A stretch of DNA of 28,020 nt from Thermomucor indicae-seudaticae. Its lineage: Eukaryota; Mucoromycota; Mucoromycetes; Mucorales; Lichtheimiaceae. The position numbers and the translations under genes are program-made. The stretch spans positions 1-28,020 of the forward strand of contig JSYX01000470.1 of the NCBI GenBank assembly GCA_000787465.1. The letters are read 5' to 3'. Positions 1 through 14,587 of this stretch are shown here, piece by piece. The notes beneath the pieces are model-generated. The model made no database searches. It was given only the letters and a program-made list of their open reading frames with translations, and was not told the DNA's origin. The stretch's first letter is position 1. Each line of letters begins with the position of its first letter.

Positions 1-108
1 CGGTGTTAATTCAGGAACAGCACGCTAATTGTTTACAATGGACAAATCAATGTTGATTACCATTGACAGGTTGCACCTATGATCGGTATTGACGGACCAT
101 ATGTTGTA
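1..108 (+). repeat. Dispersed repeat, copy 1 (cut by window edge)
   Basis: The first 108 bases align collinearly with 17330-17436. Shared words include TTAATTCAGGAAC, GCTAATTGTTTA, CAATCAATGTT and ATCGGTAT, in the same order and spacing. I judge identity by eye at about three quarters. The match fades after about base 110. Copy 1 may start left of the window. Both copies lie in gene-poor DNA, which fits an old transposable-element relic, but no coding capacity is visible. Confidence 0.7.
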
Positions 109-883
109 CGAATACAGCACTTAGGTCGACTCCCAGTTTATAAACAGAAAGCTTGAGACGCATTCCGTACGTCGCTTCTGAGAAAAAGACTTGATTCCTT
201 GGTTTGCCGACTGCTCTCACGTATCGAAGAGAAGACGTCTTTAAAGCGAAAAAATAAGACAGTCACGTAGAGGTAGTATGACCGAACGATCAGCCCAAGC
301 GAAAGTCTCTGTCAGTATTTGAGAAAAACGCACGAGAATATGACACTATCCTCTATAGCAGCACTCATTGAATAGTGACTTTTCTGTAAGGTACTTAATA
401 AGAAGTAACAATTTTTTCATAAGCAAGGATAGCACGAGGAATGTGTCAATGAAAATTGGTAAAAGGCAAAGGTTACAGTCAAGGGAGATACGAAGAATTT
501 TTCGTTGAATAGCTTTGATAAAACGACGCGCATATCAGTCGGATGCTATGGATGCTGGTAATATGTGCTGGAGACGCTCAAGATTGTTACGGCACACAGA
601 TTATTATTTCAGGGGCTGACGTTGGGGCACAAGATGAGCCCGGCAGTTATAATCTAATCCTTCAACTGATACTCACCATTATCAACCACAGCAACGTCTT
701 TTTTTGTTCATCGCTGTCACTTCATGTCCTTAATAAATCTTTCGGCGTTCGGTTTGCTTTTGCATTAAATCAGTAGACTCTTATTTTTCTATTGAAAAAC
801 ATTGTCGCTTTTTAGACATTAAGAATACATGGGAGCATTAGAGTTTTCAGCTATATACATGCAGATTGATTAAACAATGACAA
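1..883. other. Intergenic stretch with no supported gene
   Basis: This stretch lies downstream of the stop codon of the WD40 gene on the minus strand. The longest open frame (543-776, plus) has no recognisable domain, no splice context and composition like the surrounding DNA, so I do not call it. The first 105 bases or so are a copy of a dispersed repeat whose second copy is near 17.33 kb. I see nothing else. Confidence 0.6.
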
Positions 884-3112
<2,229 letters not shown>

Positions 3113-3475
3113 GCGCTTTTTGGAGAAGAAAAGCTTATGGAATCCAGCGAAGCGTTCTGAGTTTTCTGATCCAAGCTCGCAGGTTTCTGCTCAACAAAAG
3201 GATCACTGCCCGCGCTGCAAAATAAAGTTTGCACGTGATGAAAATCCTTCTATTGTGATTGATGTACACTGCACCCATAGATTTCCTGCGCAAAGCAGCA
3301 ATGTATGTGATTTTATTTGGCAATGATTTGCAGCTAACATGAATCCAAAACGTGCGAAAATCAAAAGCGACACCAAACAGACAGCGTAAAATCATATGCA
3401 TACAGGGGTAACATAATGGAAATCGTATAGATGGGGAATAAAGGGAAAACAGATGAAAACAAAGGGTATACAGCT
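3113..3475. other. Intergenic spacer between two minus-strand genes
   Basis: This is the 5' flank of the WD40 gene and the 3' flank of the cyclin gene. The overlapping open frames here are shadows with no domain signature. I see no repeat or RNA gene. Confidence 0.5.
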
Positions 3476-4556
3476 TCACGGATGAATGAGACCACAAGTC
3501 GGCGTCGACAAGCGGTAATCAGTATGCCAGGAATGGCGCTGCTGCCGTTGTTGATACTGATCCTGAACACGCGATGCAGTCTCCTGTCGAGATACAACCG
3601 CTCTTGAAGACCGAGACGAGTTTATTTCAAGTGTCTTGTGGTAGGTCTTGTGATAATTGTGGTGATGATGATCGGAAAAAGGTTCGTATACATGTTTTGC
3701 TTGGCGAGAGGGTACCTTCAATGAATCGATTTCCTTGGAAATGAGAGAAGAAGGAAGACGCTGTTGGCGGTGTTTGTCGCCTTTGGTTCCGATGGTGGGG
3801 CCTGGTGACTTGTTGCCCAGACTGTCGCCACTCGTGCGCCTTTGACTGGCGAGACTTTGACTCGGTACAATCATCGAGATGATCTCTCCAGAGCGAGCAC
3901 TTCCCCTCCGCCACAGCTGCAGCTCCCTGCGTCTTTCTTCTTCACGGACCCAGTGTAACAGTAACTGATCCCCGTACTGCTGAAGTTCTTCCACAGGCAC
4001 GTGGAGATTGAAATCGTTCAAATACAAGAATTCAAGCTCCAGAACGTTCAATTCTGCAACAGGCAAACCTCCGACCTATCAGCAGAAAGCCAATCACATG
4101 ACAATAAGTGTCTCGGCAAGTTGGCAATTGCTTGAAGCAGTTTTTCATCCGAACCTTTGCATAACGGGCATTGGTGAAAAAAATATCCGAGAAAAATTTA
4201 CTGGCGACCATAATGCCAGAGATGACGAGACGATGAACGTTGAAGGAGTCGATGCGTAGCCCCGTGGAATTACGGGACATTCGGTCAAAGTAAACAAGCA
4301 GACTGAGAAAGCATTCGTTCGTACAAGGACAATACTTTAGAATGCGATTCAGATACGAGTAGATATCAATGCTGGGTATAGACCGTGCATGAAAACATGT
4401 GTAAGCGGAACGTTTTCCGGCTGCTACTGTGCTATTGGCCTGCAGCTTATCGTTTGTCTTTGTGATGCGCTCCAACAGGCCGGTCATCATCTTGATGGTT
4501 TCCGATGGAGGGTGGTTTGCCAGATCAAAACGAGGTAACGAAGATGTATGAGTCAT
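3476..4556 (-). CDS. PHO80/PCL-type cyclin
   Basis: Two exons (4556-4155 and 4075-3476) joined over a 79-bp intron give 333 aa. Residues about 50-165 form a cyclin box of the Pho80 type: a SYLNRILKYCPCTNECFLS start, then LLVYFDRMSR, ASKFFSDIFFTNARYAKVGG across the splice, and LEFLYLNDFNLHVP. The order FLSLLVYFDR ... VASKFFSD ... YAKVGGL is diagnostic of the family. Members activate Pho85-like CDKs in phosphate sensing, polarity or glycogen control; which role applies here cannot be read. The C-terminal third is basic, Ser/Gln/His-rich and probably disordered. I chose the ATG at 4556, 60 or so residues before the box. The promoter is shared with the divergent recyclin gene, start codons 200 bp apart. 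Confidence 0.88.
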
Positions 4557-4755
4557 TTTACGATTGGAAAAGAACAAAAACGATCAAAAAGCCAAGTGCG
4601 ATGGAAAAATGGAAGATGGCGAAAGTGTTCCCGTAAAGACCCACATTTAAGGTCCGAGAAACAGTTGCGCTCTGCTGCAGGAGCGAACGCTCTTTTTCTC
4701 TCTCCCGTTGTCAGATCTTGTGTAAACTAAGGAGCGGGAGCTGGCTTCCTTGGAC
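4557..4755. promoter_or_regulatory. Divergent promoter of cyclin and recyclin genes
   Basis: Only 199 bp separate the two start codons, so both 5' UTRs and core promoters must lie here. I see no convincing TATA box; the stretch has T/C-rich tracts near the recyclin start (about 4687-4706). Confidence 0.6.
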
Positions 4756-7700
4756 ATGAGTTTTCTCGATGACGACTCGACATCATCCAATGCCATTACA
4801 CAAACTCCACTTCAACCGGTAGTAGTTAAACCCACTCCACGTAGTCTCCCCCCGGACGTCCTTATTAGGATATTCCAACGACTACCCGTGCCTTCTCTAA
4901 CCAACGTAGCGTTGGTGTCTCGGCGATTCAAGGTGCTTGCTTATGATGACGAAGTGTGGGATGCTAAATTACGTGTTATGCTCGAGCATGACACTGGCGC
5001 GTTGGCAGCAACACTCGGTATGAAATTTGGCTAAAAGCATAGAAGATCGAGGTTTTGATAGATTCGCGCTTTTTTAACTTATGCTACTAGACAAGACCGA
5101 GACAAAGGCTTCTCTAATGGATGTAAATGAGAGTATACGTATTAATAACAAACCTTTGAATGCCTTGATACCTGGCTTGTCGACCGATCCATACAGTACT
5201 CGAGCACGAGCCAAATCCACTGGAGAAGCCAGAGAAAAATTCAAGCAACTATACATTCGTTTACTTCCTTACTACGTCGATCTTCGGCAGAAGCACAGAG
5301 AATCAAAAGTTCTTCAGGATTTTGGTACAAGGCCAGAAGAATGCGGGAAAATGCTTAATATGTTGGTCGGCTTCGGGGCTTGCCATGTCGTGGAGGATTG
5401 GAAGCAGGTAAAGTTTACGTCTGGCGGCGATTAAACGTTAGATAATTGACCTTACCCCGCTCGCTTACTTGCAGATAAACGAAGCAGTCGATACCCTTTG
5501 TCAATATTTCGAAAGCGCATCCTTACATGAATTCGAAGTTGCATATGATGTACATAATACTAGTGATATGAAGGTAATACAGACAGATCTCTCGTCTCGT
5601 AACTATCCCTGTTTAACGCAATTAGCGGATATATAGACTTACGCTCACGCATTGATTGCGCTTAATGGAGGCTCTATATGTATACAGACGTTTGTTCAAA
5701 AACATCCCATATTCTTTGATAATCCTTTTAAACCAGAAGATAATTTTGTGTAAGTGATTAACGACGAGAGAGTGTACAATCAATCAATGGCAGGCTGATC
5801 TGGAATCTATCCGTCCACGTGCAGCTCTTCACCAAGCGACCTGGAGCCTTTTCAGAAATTCATGTCACTGGTGACAGATGAATTCCGGCAGCAGTCTCAT
5901 GTCATATCAGAAACGTTTCCCGACAACGTCGATGTCTACTACATGTTCGTCGACCGCGTCTTGGAGGACGTGGTAAGTATTGTCGACAAGAGAATATCAT
6001 TACAAGAAGAGTAACTTATAAACTTCCAGATAGCAGATTATGTCAGCAACTTGCTCGGTATCGCTCGGGGTCATGGAACGCGCCTTTATGTTCACACAAT
6101 ATCCGTTGTGTTAGATTCTATGGCAGCTTTAGTGGATATGCTGACTCAGGACGACTTACCAAGGAGGATTGATAAAGAAAGGGGGGTCAATCTGCTTTTT
6201 AAGCTTTTCTTGCCATTCCTGGATGATTACTTGTACGAGGAACAGAATTATGTGAAGACCACTTGCCAAGAACTTATCGACGAATGGGTAAGAATTGCAA
6301 TGGCACAACAATACAATAATTGGAGGCTTACAGACGGTTCTTGGTCGTCAGAACAGCAATTCGGGTGTGCGGAAAGATGATCAAGTAACCAGGTTAACAA
6401 ATCAATCTCGCGAAACCTTCAAGCGGTAATATAGAAAAGTTCATGCGTTGATTAGAGTTCTTCCACTGACATCTAGCGAAAAAGGAATTATCTTTCTGCC
6501 TTCAAAAAGGTTATTGCACTTCCTGTCGACCTTGTATCAACGGCTGCTACGACGATCGCTTCTCCATTTCAAAAGTCACTTGCTAGCAAAGAATCTCATC
6601 AAGACGTAAAGCAAGGGACGGACACACAAGCGTCCAGCTCACCGCAATCGACTCCTCCTTCGACCCCAAAAGTAGTGACTAACGTAGCTATCGAAAATGG
6701 CAAAGGAAGTCCGTTATCGCCAAAGTCTCCGGCCGGCTCAGTACAATCACGTCACTCGCTCAAGTCACCAGATATGCGCAGTATGGACTTCAAAACAGCA
6801 TTACACGAGTTAGATATGCTCCAAGACCTTTTGAGTCTTGAAACGGTATTGCAGCTTATACATGTCAACAAGGACTCTGAGCGACGTGTTGAGCGATTCA
6901 TCAAGATTGGCTTTCCTGGGCGTATGCGGACCGACATGTAAGTTTTCTTTTTCCGTTTTCTTCTAAACATGTGCACTTCAGGTGCTTAGGTGGATCAAAA
7001 GTCAGAAAACATACGAGCATATATTTTCCCAGTTATTGAAGACCCTTGGCACAGACCACATCCAACCAGCATTCGACAGGTAATGTACCTAGGAGGTAAA
7101 GCGCATTGCATTATCTGATTGTTGGTGCTTCAAAGGGCATGCGAACACCTCGCAAGCTACAGCCCAGATCCTGAATCATTGGAAGGTAGCGTGAGCGACG
7201 TGCCGCCTTTGACGGAGTTTTTCGAGATGGTCCATGTTGGTGATGTTATACAGCAGATGGTGCAGTTATACTATGATGAAGAGATTGTAAGTCGCAAGAG
7301 TCGAGGTTTCCGGGATGTGAAATGCTAAATTTGGAATAGTCAAAGTATGTCGACAGAAACGACTTTATGAGCGAAGTAAATAAGGAGAAGAAGGCGTTTG
7401 AACGCATACTGGATGACTGTGTGGCAAACGGAATGGATCGTGGTATTCAGGTACGAGAGGGAACCTCTGTCATATAAACAGACGGTGAAAACCAACACTC
7501 AGTTCAGGTGCTTATGGCCCAAGTGGAATACATATTGAAGAACGAACAAAAACCAGAAGATTATAATCCACCGGGAGACATGATCACGGATCTGAAACCG
7601 ACAAAGGTAATGCAAAGTCCCTTAACTTGTGTCACGCCGAGATAGCGATCTTGTTATGCCATGTGTTGATTAATTTGTGAGGTAATATAGGCGTGCAGAG

Positions 7701-8243
7701 ATGCTATTGATTGCTTAAGAACAAACACATCCATGTTGAATGGTGCAGCCGAAAAGTCCACGATGGACTTGTTTTTTAGCGAAGTTGGCAAACGGTTTTC
7801 TGAGTGAGTATATTAGCAAAAGTTTTGCGTCCAAGCGCGGGAATTATGAACGAGAATTGTTTTTAGAATACTTTGTAAGCATCTAAAGACGCAGACTGTG
7901 AATGAACAAGGCGGATTTCGGTATATCAGGTAACGCTATAAAGCAAGAACGCGTCAAAATCATTGCTCTCACACGTGGATCAAGCGATATGAACGCGTAC
8001 TACGATTTTGCCGCGTCGCTTAAACAGAAATCCGTGACGCCGTACTTTGCTGCACTCAAGTCTTTGGCAAATATTTACATTATATCATCGGCACCGGATA
8101 TCAAAAATGTGGTACATGATTTGGAACGGTACCATGGTATCATGAAAACGGAAGATGTCCTAGAATTCGCAGCCTGCCGAAGTGATTGGCCTGTGATCAA
8201 GAAAGTGGTCATGAGGGATATGACAGACTGTAGCATTATGTGA
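4756..8243 (+). CDS. RCY1: Recyclin-1-like F-box/exocyst-domain protein
   Basis: About 15 exons give roughly 855 aa, close to yeast Rcy1 and fission yeast Pof6. Exon 1 (4756-5017) encodes an F-box at residues about 30-75 (LPPDVLIRIFQRLPVPSLT...VSRRFK...VWD). The rest is helical Sec10-like sequence, e.g. SSPSDLEPFQKFMSLV and GRARGH-type helices around 6050-6290, then LAHELD-type segments to 8240. The last four residues, CSIM, form a CAAX prenylation box, as in yeast Rcy1. Known family role: an SCF-linked adaptor for recycling of endosomal cargo and exocytosis, membrane-bound by its lipid tail. Most junctions were settled by frame and family pattern; the splices near 6286-6490 and 6938-6990 and the short intron around 7931-7985 are less certain. 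It is convergent with YHM2 (149 bp gap). It looks intact. Confidence 0.9.
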
Positions 8244-8392
8244 CTAACCCACGGAAAATACATGCAACACTGCTGCGGTTCTTTTGATTACAATTAACCT
8301 ACATAGGGAAAGTATATGAGATTGCCTTTTTCTTGATGTGGTAACAGAGGAAGTGTGCAATGTGGGGAAGGATGTAATGTGGTTAAGTAAGT

Positions 8393-9571
8393 CTATTTGG
8401 TGCCGAAAAGTTGTCGGAAGTAGTCACCTGAAGAACAGGAAAATGAGTTACGCGCCTAATCAATCAGCCCTTTTGTTGCTAACTACTTACCCAGCGCGAC
8501 CATGCAGAGTGTCTGCCACATTCCCAAACCAATACGAGGCAAGACACCACGGTAGAAACCACGAATACCATTGTTTTTGTAAATCCACTTGGTTGCTGTT
8601 GCGATCGTCATTTTCTCAGGACGACCTTCAGCCTTGACCTGACTCTGCATCTCGACACGAATGACTTCGATAGGTTGGTTCCAGCACGATAAAGCACCGC
8701 CAATGATTGATGCCAATGCCTTGTCGAGCGCAGTCGCTTGTTGTTTGGCTTCTGGCGACTTGCCATATCTCAGGCCGATGATTGTCTCTTGTGCAAAGCG
8801 CGTAATACCGAATCGAGAAGCCCAGTTGGTGCATTGACGAACGGCCACGGCATTCACACCCTTGTTGATGCCGGCAATACCTTCACGCTTAAGGATGTCC
8901 GCGGCGATCTTTAACGTCGATTCCTTTGCACCTTTATGTGTGTTGTTCAATTAGCTCTATTCTCGTTTTTCCTTCTTTATCAGTTGGTTATGTATGAACA
9001 TACCAGACTTGTGGCGAGTAACTTCAACCGTTTTCATAAAGGTACAGAAACCCATCGTGCTATAGGCCTGCGCAATACCACCACTCATACCACCAATGAT
9101 ACCAGCCTGAAACGGTCGCACAATCAACAAAGACGTGCCCAATGGTGATTCGGCAATATGAACTTTACCAGGAACGGCGAAGCGCCTGCTGCTCGTGCTC
9201 GGAATTCGAATTCGGACGCAGTAAAGAGCAAGACGGCCCCTTTGGTTCCGGCCTCAATCCATGCCCATGGAATTAAGCCCTGATAAAACCCAAAGATACC
9301 GCCTCGACTGTAGATCGTCTTGAGAGCTTCAACAAGCGGTTGACCACGGTTGGCTGCCAATTGGGTTTTGATGACTTCGAAGGGTTGACCGAGCGTAGAG
9401 ACCTCAAACAAGTTCAAAGCTGTATAGAAAGGAACGGATGAGGAAATGAGATAACGAAATCGGGACTCGCGAATAAAACATACTTGCGCCAAGAGCCAGG
9501 TTCTTGTAAGAGATGGGTTTCTTTTGAAGAGGAGCGTTAGGGTCAGCAGGTGCCGAATCCAAAGGAGCCAT
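8393..9571 (-). CDS. YHM2: Mitochondrial citrate/oxoglutarate carrier (Yhm2 type)
   Basis: Five exons (9571-9484, 9419-9169, 9106-9004, 8931-8491, 8427-8393) close in frame to 305 aa, against 314 in yeast. The sequence follows Yhm2 closely: [79 protein letters not shown] and [15 protein letters not shown]. These hold the three mitochondrial-carrier repeats with variants of the PX(D/E)XX(K/R) signature. Known role: exchange of citrate and 2-oxoglutarate across the inner membrane, feeding cytosolic NADPH. The start is the first ATG, before an N-terminus like that of Yhm2 ([13 protein letters not shown]). CCAAT words lie 212-294 bp upstream, and a C/T-rich tract precedes the start on the coding strand. 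Confidence 0.95.
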
Positions 9572-9782
9572 CGCGGGTGTTGTTGTTCTGAACGGGAAAG
9601 AGAAAGAAAGGTGGAAAAAGAAGAGGAAAAGGAACCGGGGGTCCGGTCGGAGAGCAAGCTTTTATTCAGGATCTAGCGTATTGCGCGTACTGGTTCGCAT
9701 GTGAAGAAACTGAGCAATGGACAACTTGGTGTGACTGGACTTGCCCGCGGGGGATTTTCCCACAAAGGAAACGTAGCCGCCT

Positions 9783-9865
9783 ATTGGCAAGATTGGGGCT
9801 CTGGCCCAACATTGGGGCAGAGAGCGGAGACCTTGAGAGCTTGTGCCCTAATACCTTATTATTGG
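9783..9865 (-). promoter_or_regulatory. Cluster of four CCAAT boxes upstream of YHM2
   Basis: ATTGG occurs on the plus strand at 9783-9787, 9792-9796, 9811-9815 and 9861-9865, that is four CCAAT words in YHM2 orientation, 212-294 bp before its start codon. CCAAT is the core site of the HAP/NF-Y complex, which activates respiratory genes in yeast. The link to this gene is inference from position and density. Confidence 0.5.
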
Positions 9866-9871
9866 GTTAAG

Positions 9872-10294
9872 ACAATGAGACGTACGAAGGTCTAAGGTAT
9901 GGTAGACCACTAGTTTCCTCGAACTACTCCACACATTCCGGACATCTCCGCAAAAGAAATTCCGTTACTTTCCGCTTTCCTTGTTGCGAAAATAAAAGCC
10001 CTTCATTTTACGTTGTCCGGCAAACTACGTCGTATATATGTGATTGCATGTGGGCTCCAAATGGGATCCGTCATCGGGTTTCTCTTCTTGAAGCCCGGAT
10101 ACACGTTTAGTGGGTTCGATTCTCTATAACAACAGAGGATGCTCTCCGACGCGTAAATCTTCATCCAGAAGAATGCTTATTTACACTATTGATTGAAGGC
10201 TAAGCTAAAGGACGACAGTATAGTATGCTCAGAACCGTCCGGCGCCCCGGAAAAGCGATGCATCTCCTTTGATCTGGGCATATCGTGACCCGCA
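9872..10294. other. Intergenic stretch, nothing recognised
   Basis: No open frame with domain or codon signal. A tRNA T-loop-like word (GGTTCGATTC, near 10113) is present, but no cloverleaf can be folded around it. I see no repeat. Confidence 0.45.
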
Positions 10295-10546
10295 TTACGT
10301 TAGATCAATGTCTTTCCTTTGCATGACCATCCTTCCGTTCATCATAATGCATGATTTATACTGAAATACGCCATAAGATGGGTTATACCAACATGCCATC
10401 ATCTGTTGGTCAGGGTAAGCCGCGATGATCTGTTGCAGGACAATATTGAAGGTGGATGCCATAGGCGTCATGAATAAAGGTTGACTTGGATCCGGAAGTC
10501 GGGTAAAGATCGCGGAAACAACTTTATCCAGAAGGGGATACTTCAT
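10295..10546 (-). CDS. Small orphan ORF, 83 aa, unknown
   Basis: A single uninterrupted frame begins with a true ATG at 10546 and ends with TAA. The protein (MKYPLLDKVVSAIFTRLP at the start, then ACWYNPSYGVFQYKSC and a Met-rich end MMNGRMVMQRKD) has mixed composition and no low complexity, signal peptide or membrane helix. I do not recognise it. It sits alone in about 1.7 kb without other genes. It could be a small lineage-specific gene, a lone exon, or a relic of an insertion. Confidence 0.3.
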   Translation of the reverse strand: MKYPLLDKVVSAIFTRLPDPSQPLFMTPMASTFNIVLQQIIAAYPDQQMMACWYNPSYGVFQYKSCIMMNGRMVMQRKDIDLT

Positions 10547-11233
10547 GTAGTCATTTTATTAGACGCTTGCGCAGCTGAAAACATCGGCAAAAAATACAAA
10601 TGGATTTTCAGGAGTTCGTAATACTCTACGCCCTCTTGTTAATGAAGACCGGTTACAATCGTCTTAGCGTGCCGTGGTATCTGCGGCACCGCAACGGACG
10701 AGAGCGACAATGCGATATTACTAGTGAATCCCCCCCCCCAATAGTTCGCCAAAATCGATCCGTTCAGAGGTCGTGGCTCTCACCTACTATCCGTCCACAT
10801 TGCTACCTATACATTCTGCAACGGGCGTTCTAGACTGCAGCGTACAGCTGCCTCATGAATAACTCGGAATTTGCGAGACGATAGTACAAGTAGAGTGGCA
10901 GACATGCAAAAACAAAGGAACAGACATAGCGCGTAGCCACACCTACCGCTGGAAAGACATGAGGGCGTCATTCACTGCAATCGTCCTGACGGTGGGCGCG
11001 CCAAACGCAATCTTTTGTGCTGTGTCGATGGTTCCTTTCAGCTTACACGTTGAACGGTGTCGTGCCGGATAACTATTTTAACATTTGAAGTTCTGGCCGC
11101 ATGGAGGCTACAGCTATAGTATATAGTACACAGCACAGTGGACAAATGCAAAATTGAGAAACGGATCACTTTGGGAGTAGATAGACTGGACAAGGTATTG
11201 CGTGTGGGCATGGAAACGAGTCGGGAAGAAGTC
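10547..11233. other. Intergenic stretch upstream of ATP2
   Basis: A frame at 10600-10833 (plus) contains a C10 run (10730-10739) and has no domain or family signal, so I treat it as non-coding. The rest shows no repeat or RNA gene. Confidence 0.5.
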
Positions 11234-11241
11234 TGACGTCA
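11234..11241. promoter_or_regulatory. Perfect CRE palindrome upstream of ATP2
   Basis: TGACGTCA, the full symmetric site of ATF/CREB-type bZIP factors, lies 79 bp before the ATP2 start codon and 29 bp before a TATA-like word. The position fits a proximal activator or repressor site; binding is inferred. Confidence 0.5.
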
Positions 11242-11269
11242 TCTAGAAATTTAGGCGCGCACCGCCTTG

Positions 11270-11275
11270 TATAAA
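11270..11275 (+). promoter_or_regulatory. TATA-like element of ATP2
   Basis: TATAAA lies 45 bp upstream of the ATP2 start codon, followed by a short leader rich in T and C. This fits a highly expressed gene with a short 5' UTR. Confidence 0.45.
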
Positions 11276-11319
11276 CAATTCAATAGCACCGCGTTTTTCT
11301 TTTGTTCGCTTTGTTCAAA

Positions 11320-13101
<1,782 letters not shown>

Positions 13102-13902
13102 AGAAACAAAGTAAACTGTTGTATACTGAATATTTCACTCCCACTTGTAATTCATTTTTTATTTTGGCTTCTTTTCTTGCATTAAAAGAGAGTCAGGCAC
13201 TTCCCACCGTTCACAAAAAGCAGCTTTTTTCGTGCTGTCACGTATCGTTAACTCTGTTCGTGAAGAAGAACACGCCGTTCTAGTTCTAGGCGTAAGCAAT
13301 CAGTTCAGGTGTAAATTTGCTCAAGAAACTGGATCAAGGATACTGGCCAGCTCCTAATGCTCACACATGGAAAATGCTTCAAAGCAACAAAATGCTTTGA
13401 CCGAAGCATAGCCAAGAGTAACCGGAGCATGGGTCGCCACTCAGGCAACATATGCTTTGACGTCGCGCCGACGATGAACAACAGACGTGTTGAGTGCTCT
13501 CTTGCGCTATCTGTGTCATATAGGTCCAGGACCGCAATACTGCGCAAGATTCGTCCGTTCAAGCAGCAGGGATTAGTCAAGGTACTCACCAGCAACGGCG
13601 CTGGTTACGTAATGCAGTTGAATCCACACCGTATGAATGCTGGAGATTTGCGATCAAGTGCCATGGTTCCTGCAGAAGTGTCTCTGACACAACTGATATT
13701 TCCCACACATAGGTCCAATTGGTAAGGAAACAGTGGCAAAGGAATCGGAAAAAGTTACGAAACAATGAAAAATGTTTGAGTGTGTGACACTCAGATTTCC
13801 GAAAACAAGCACAAGACAGCTCGGCCAGAAAGAAGTTCCCAACTTCTTTTTAAGTTCTGTTGTGCCACTAGTCATTTTGTTACTCTCTTCTATTGCGCTT
13901 AA
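13102..13902. other. ATP2 3' flank and MZM1 5' flank
   Basis: The first 100 bp hold the ATP2 3' UTR, with an ATTAAA-type word near 13182. Between 13305 and 13740 both strands have open frames of about 100-120 codons. They overlap each other, carry no domain and show no splice-linked extension, so no gene is called. The stretch 13370-13460 repeats the word ATGCTTTGA twice. Confidence 0.5.
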
Positions 13903-14519
13903 ATGTCATCAGCAGCAGCTTCCTCACCTTCGCGTTTAGCGGTTATCTCTGCTTACCGCAATCTATTACGGACACAGCGAGAAGTCTTTGGAGGTACCTT
14001 GCTCGAAAGACGCAGACAATGAATCGCTGAATTTGTTAACTATACAGTACTCATTGTCTTGTACAGAGGACAAGCGAGCTATCCTAGGTATGACGTATAC
14101 GTTAAGAGCGAAATTAAAGGCTGTTACCAATTCTGACATTTTACACACAGCTGCTAGGAAAGAGACTCATGCACGATTCATGCAATACAAGGACGAAACC
14201 AATGTTGACGTACTGGAAGAGGTCATGGAAGTTTCTTTGTTGTTTATTTGCAGTATACCAGCAAAGTCTGTGCCTGACTGTTTCTATTTCTTTAAATAGA
14301 AACTAAAGCTGGCGGATCAAGTGGCGATGTTACTGAGACATAACGTGGTTCAGGGCGTATCAGACGATCAGCAAACATTCAGTACGTCAGATATTGTGAA
14401 TTGCTGAAAGGGACTGGGCATTGACTGGGCTTATCATGTTATAGAACTTCGAATAACCAAGGACACGGAATTGGGTGACAATGAGTCGATAAAAAAAGCA
14501 AAGGGAAGCCATCGCAGAA

Positions 14520-14554
<35 letters not shown>

Positions 14555-14587
14555 CAGGGATGTTGCAGTGGTAGCGCAACGGCATAA
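13903..14587 (+). CDS. MZM1: LYR-family complex III assembly factor (Mzm1/LYRM7)
   Basis: Five small exons (13903-13993, 14067-14087, 14151-14221, 14300-14381, 14445-14587) close in frame to 135 aa. The N-terminus carries the LYR-type helix SAYRNLLRTQREVFGEDKRA, then AARKETHARFMQY and the family's end block LADQVAMLLRHNVVQGV. Known role: a matrix chaperone that stabilises the Rieske Fe/S protein before insertion into cytochrome bc1. After KLRITKDTELGDNESI comes a basic tail and ten Ala encoded by a pure (GCA)10 tract, then a stop. The tail is not part of the conserved family. An extra splice around the repeat, joining the reading frame near 14640, is possible and would change the C-terminus. 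Exon 2 is only 21 bp. Confidence 0.88.
14525..14554 (+). repeat. (GCA)10 trinucleotide tract in MZM1 last exon
   Basis: Ten uninterrupted GCA units encode polyalanine in the chosen frame (polyglutamine in the next). Pure CAG-type tracts of this length are prone to slippage. Confidence 0.95.

Noticed and set aside
543..776. 77-codon frame near the left end
   Set aside because: No domain, no splice-linked extension and ordinary composition; expected by chance.
10105..10130. tRNA T-loop-like word GGTTCGATTC
   Set aside because: The flanking bases do not form a T stem, and no acceptor, D or anticodon arms can be drawn at proper spacing.
10600..10833. Plus-strand frame with a C10 run
   Set aside because: Homopolymer in the middle, no family signal and no conserved features.
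13305..13725. Overlapping frames on both strands between ATP2 and MZM1
   Set aside because: Neither has a recognisable domain or splice partners, and they contradict each other; not called as genes.
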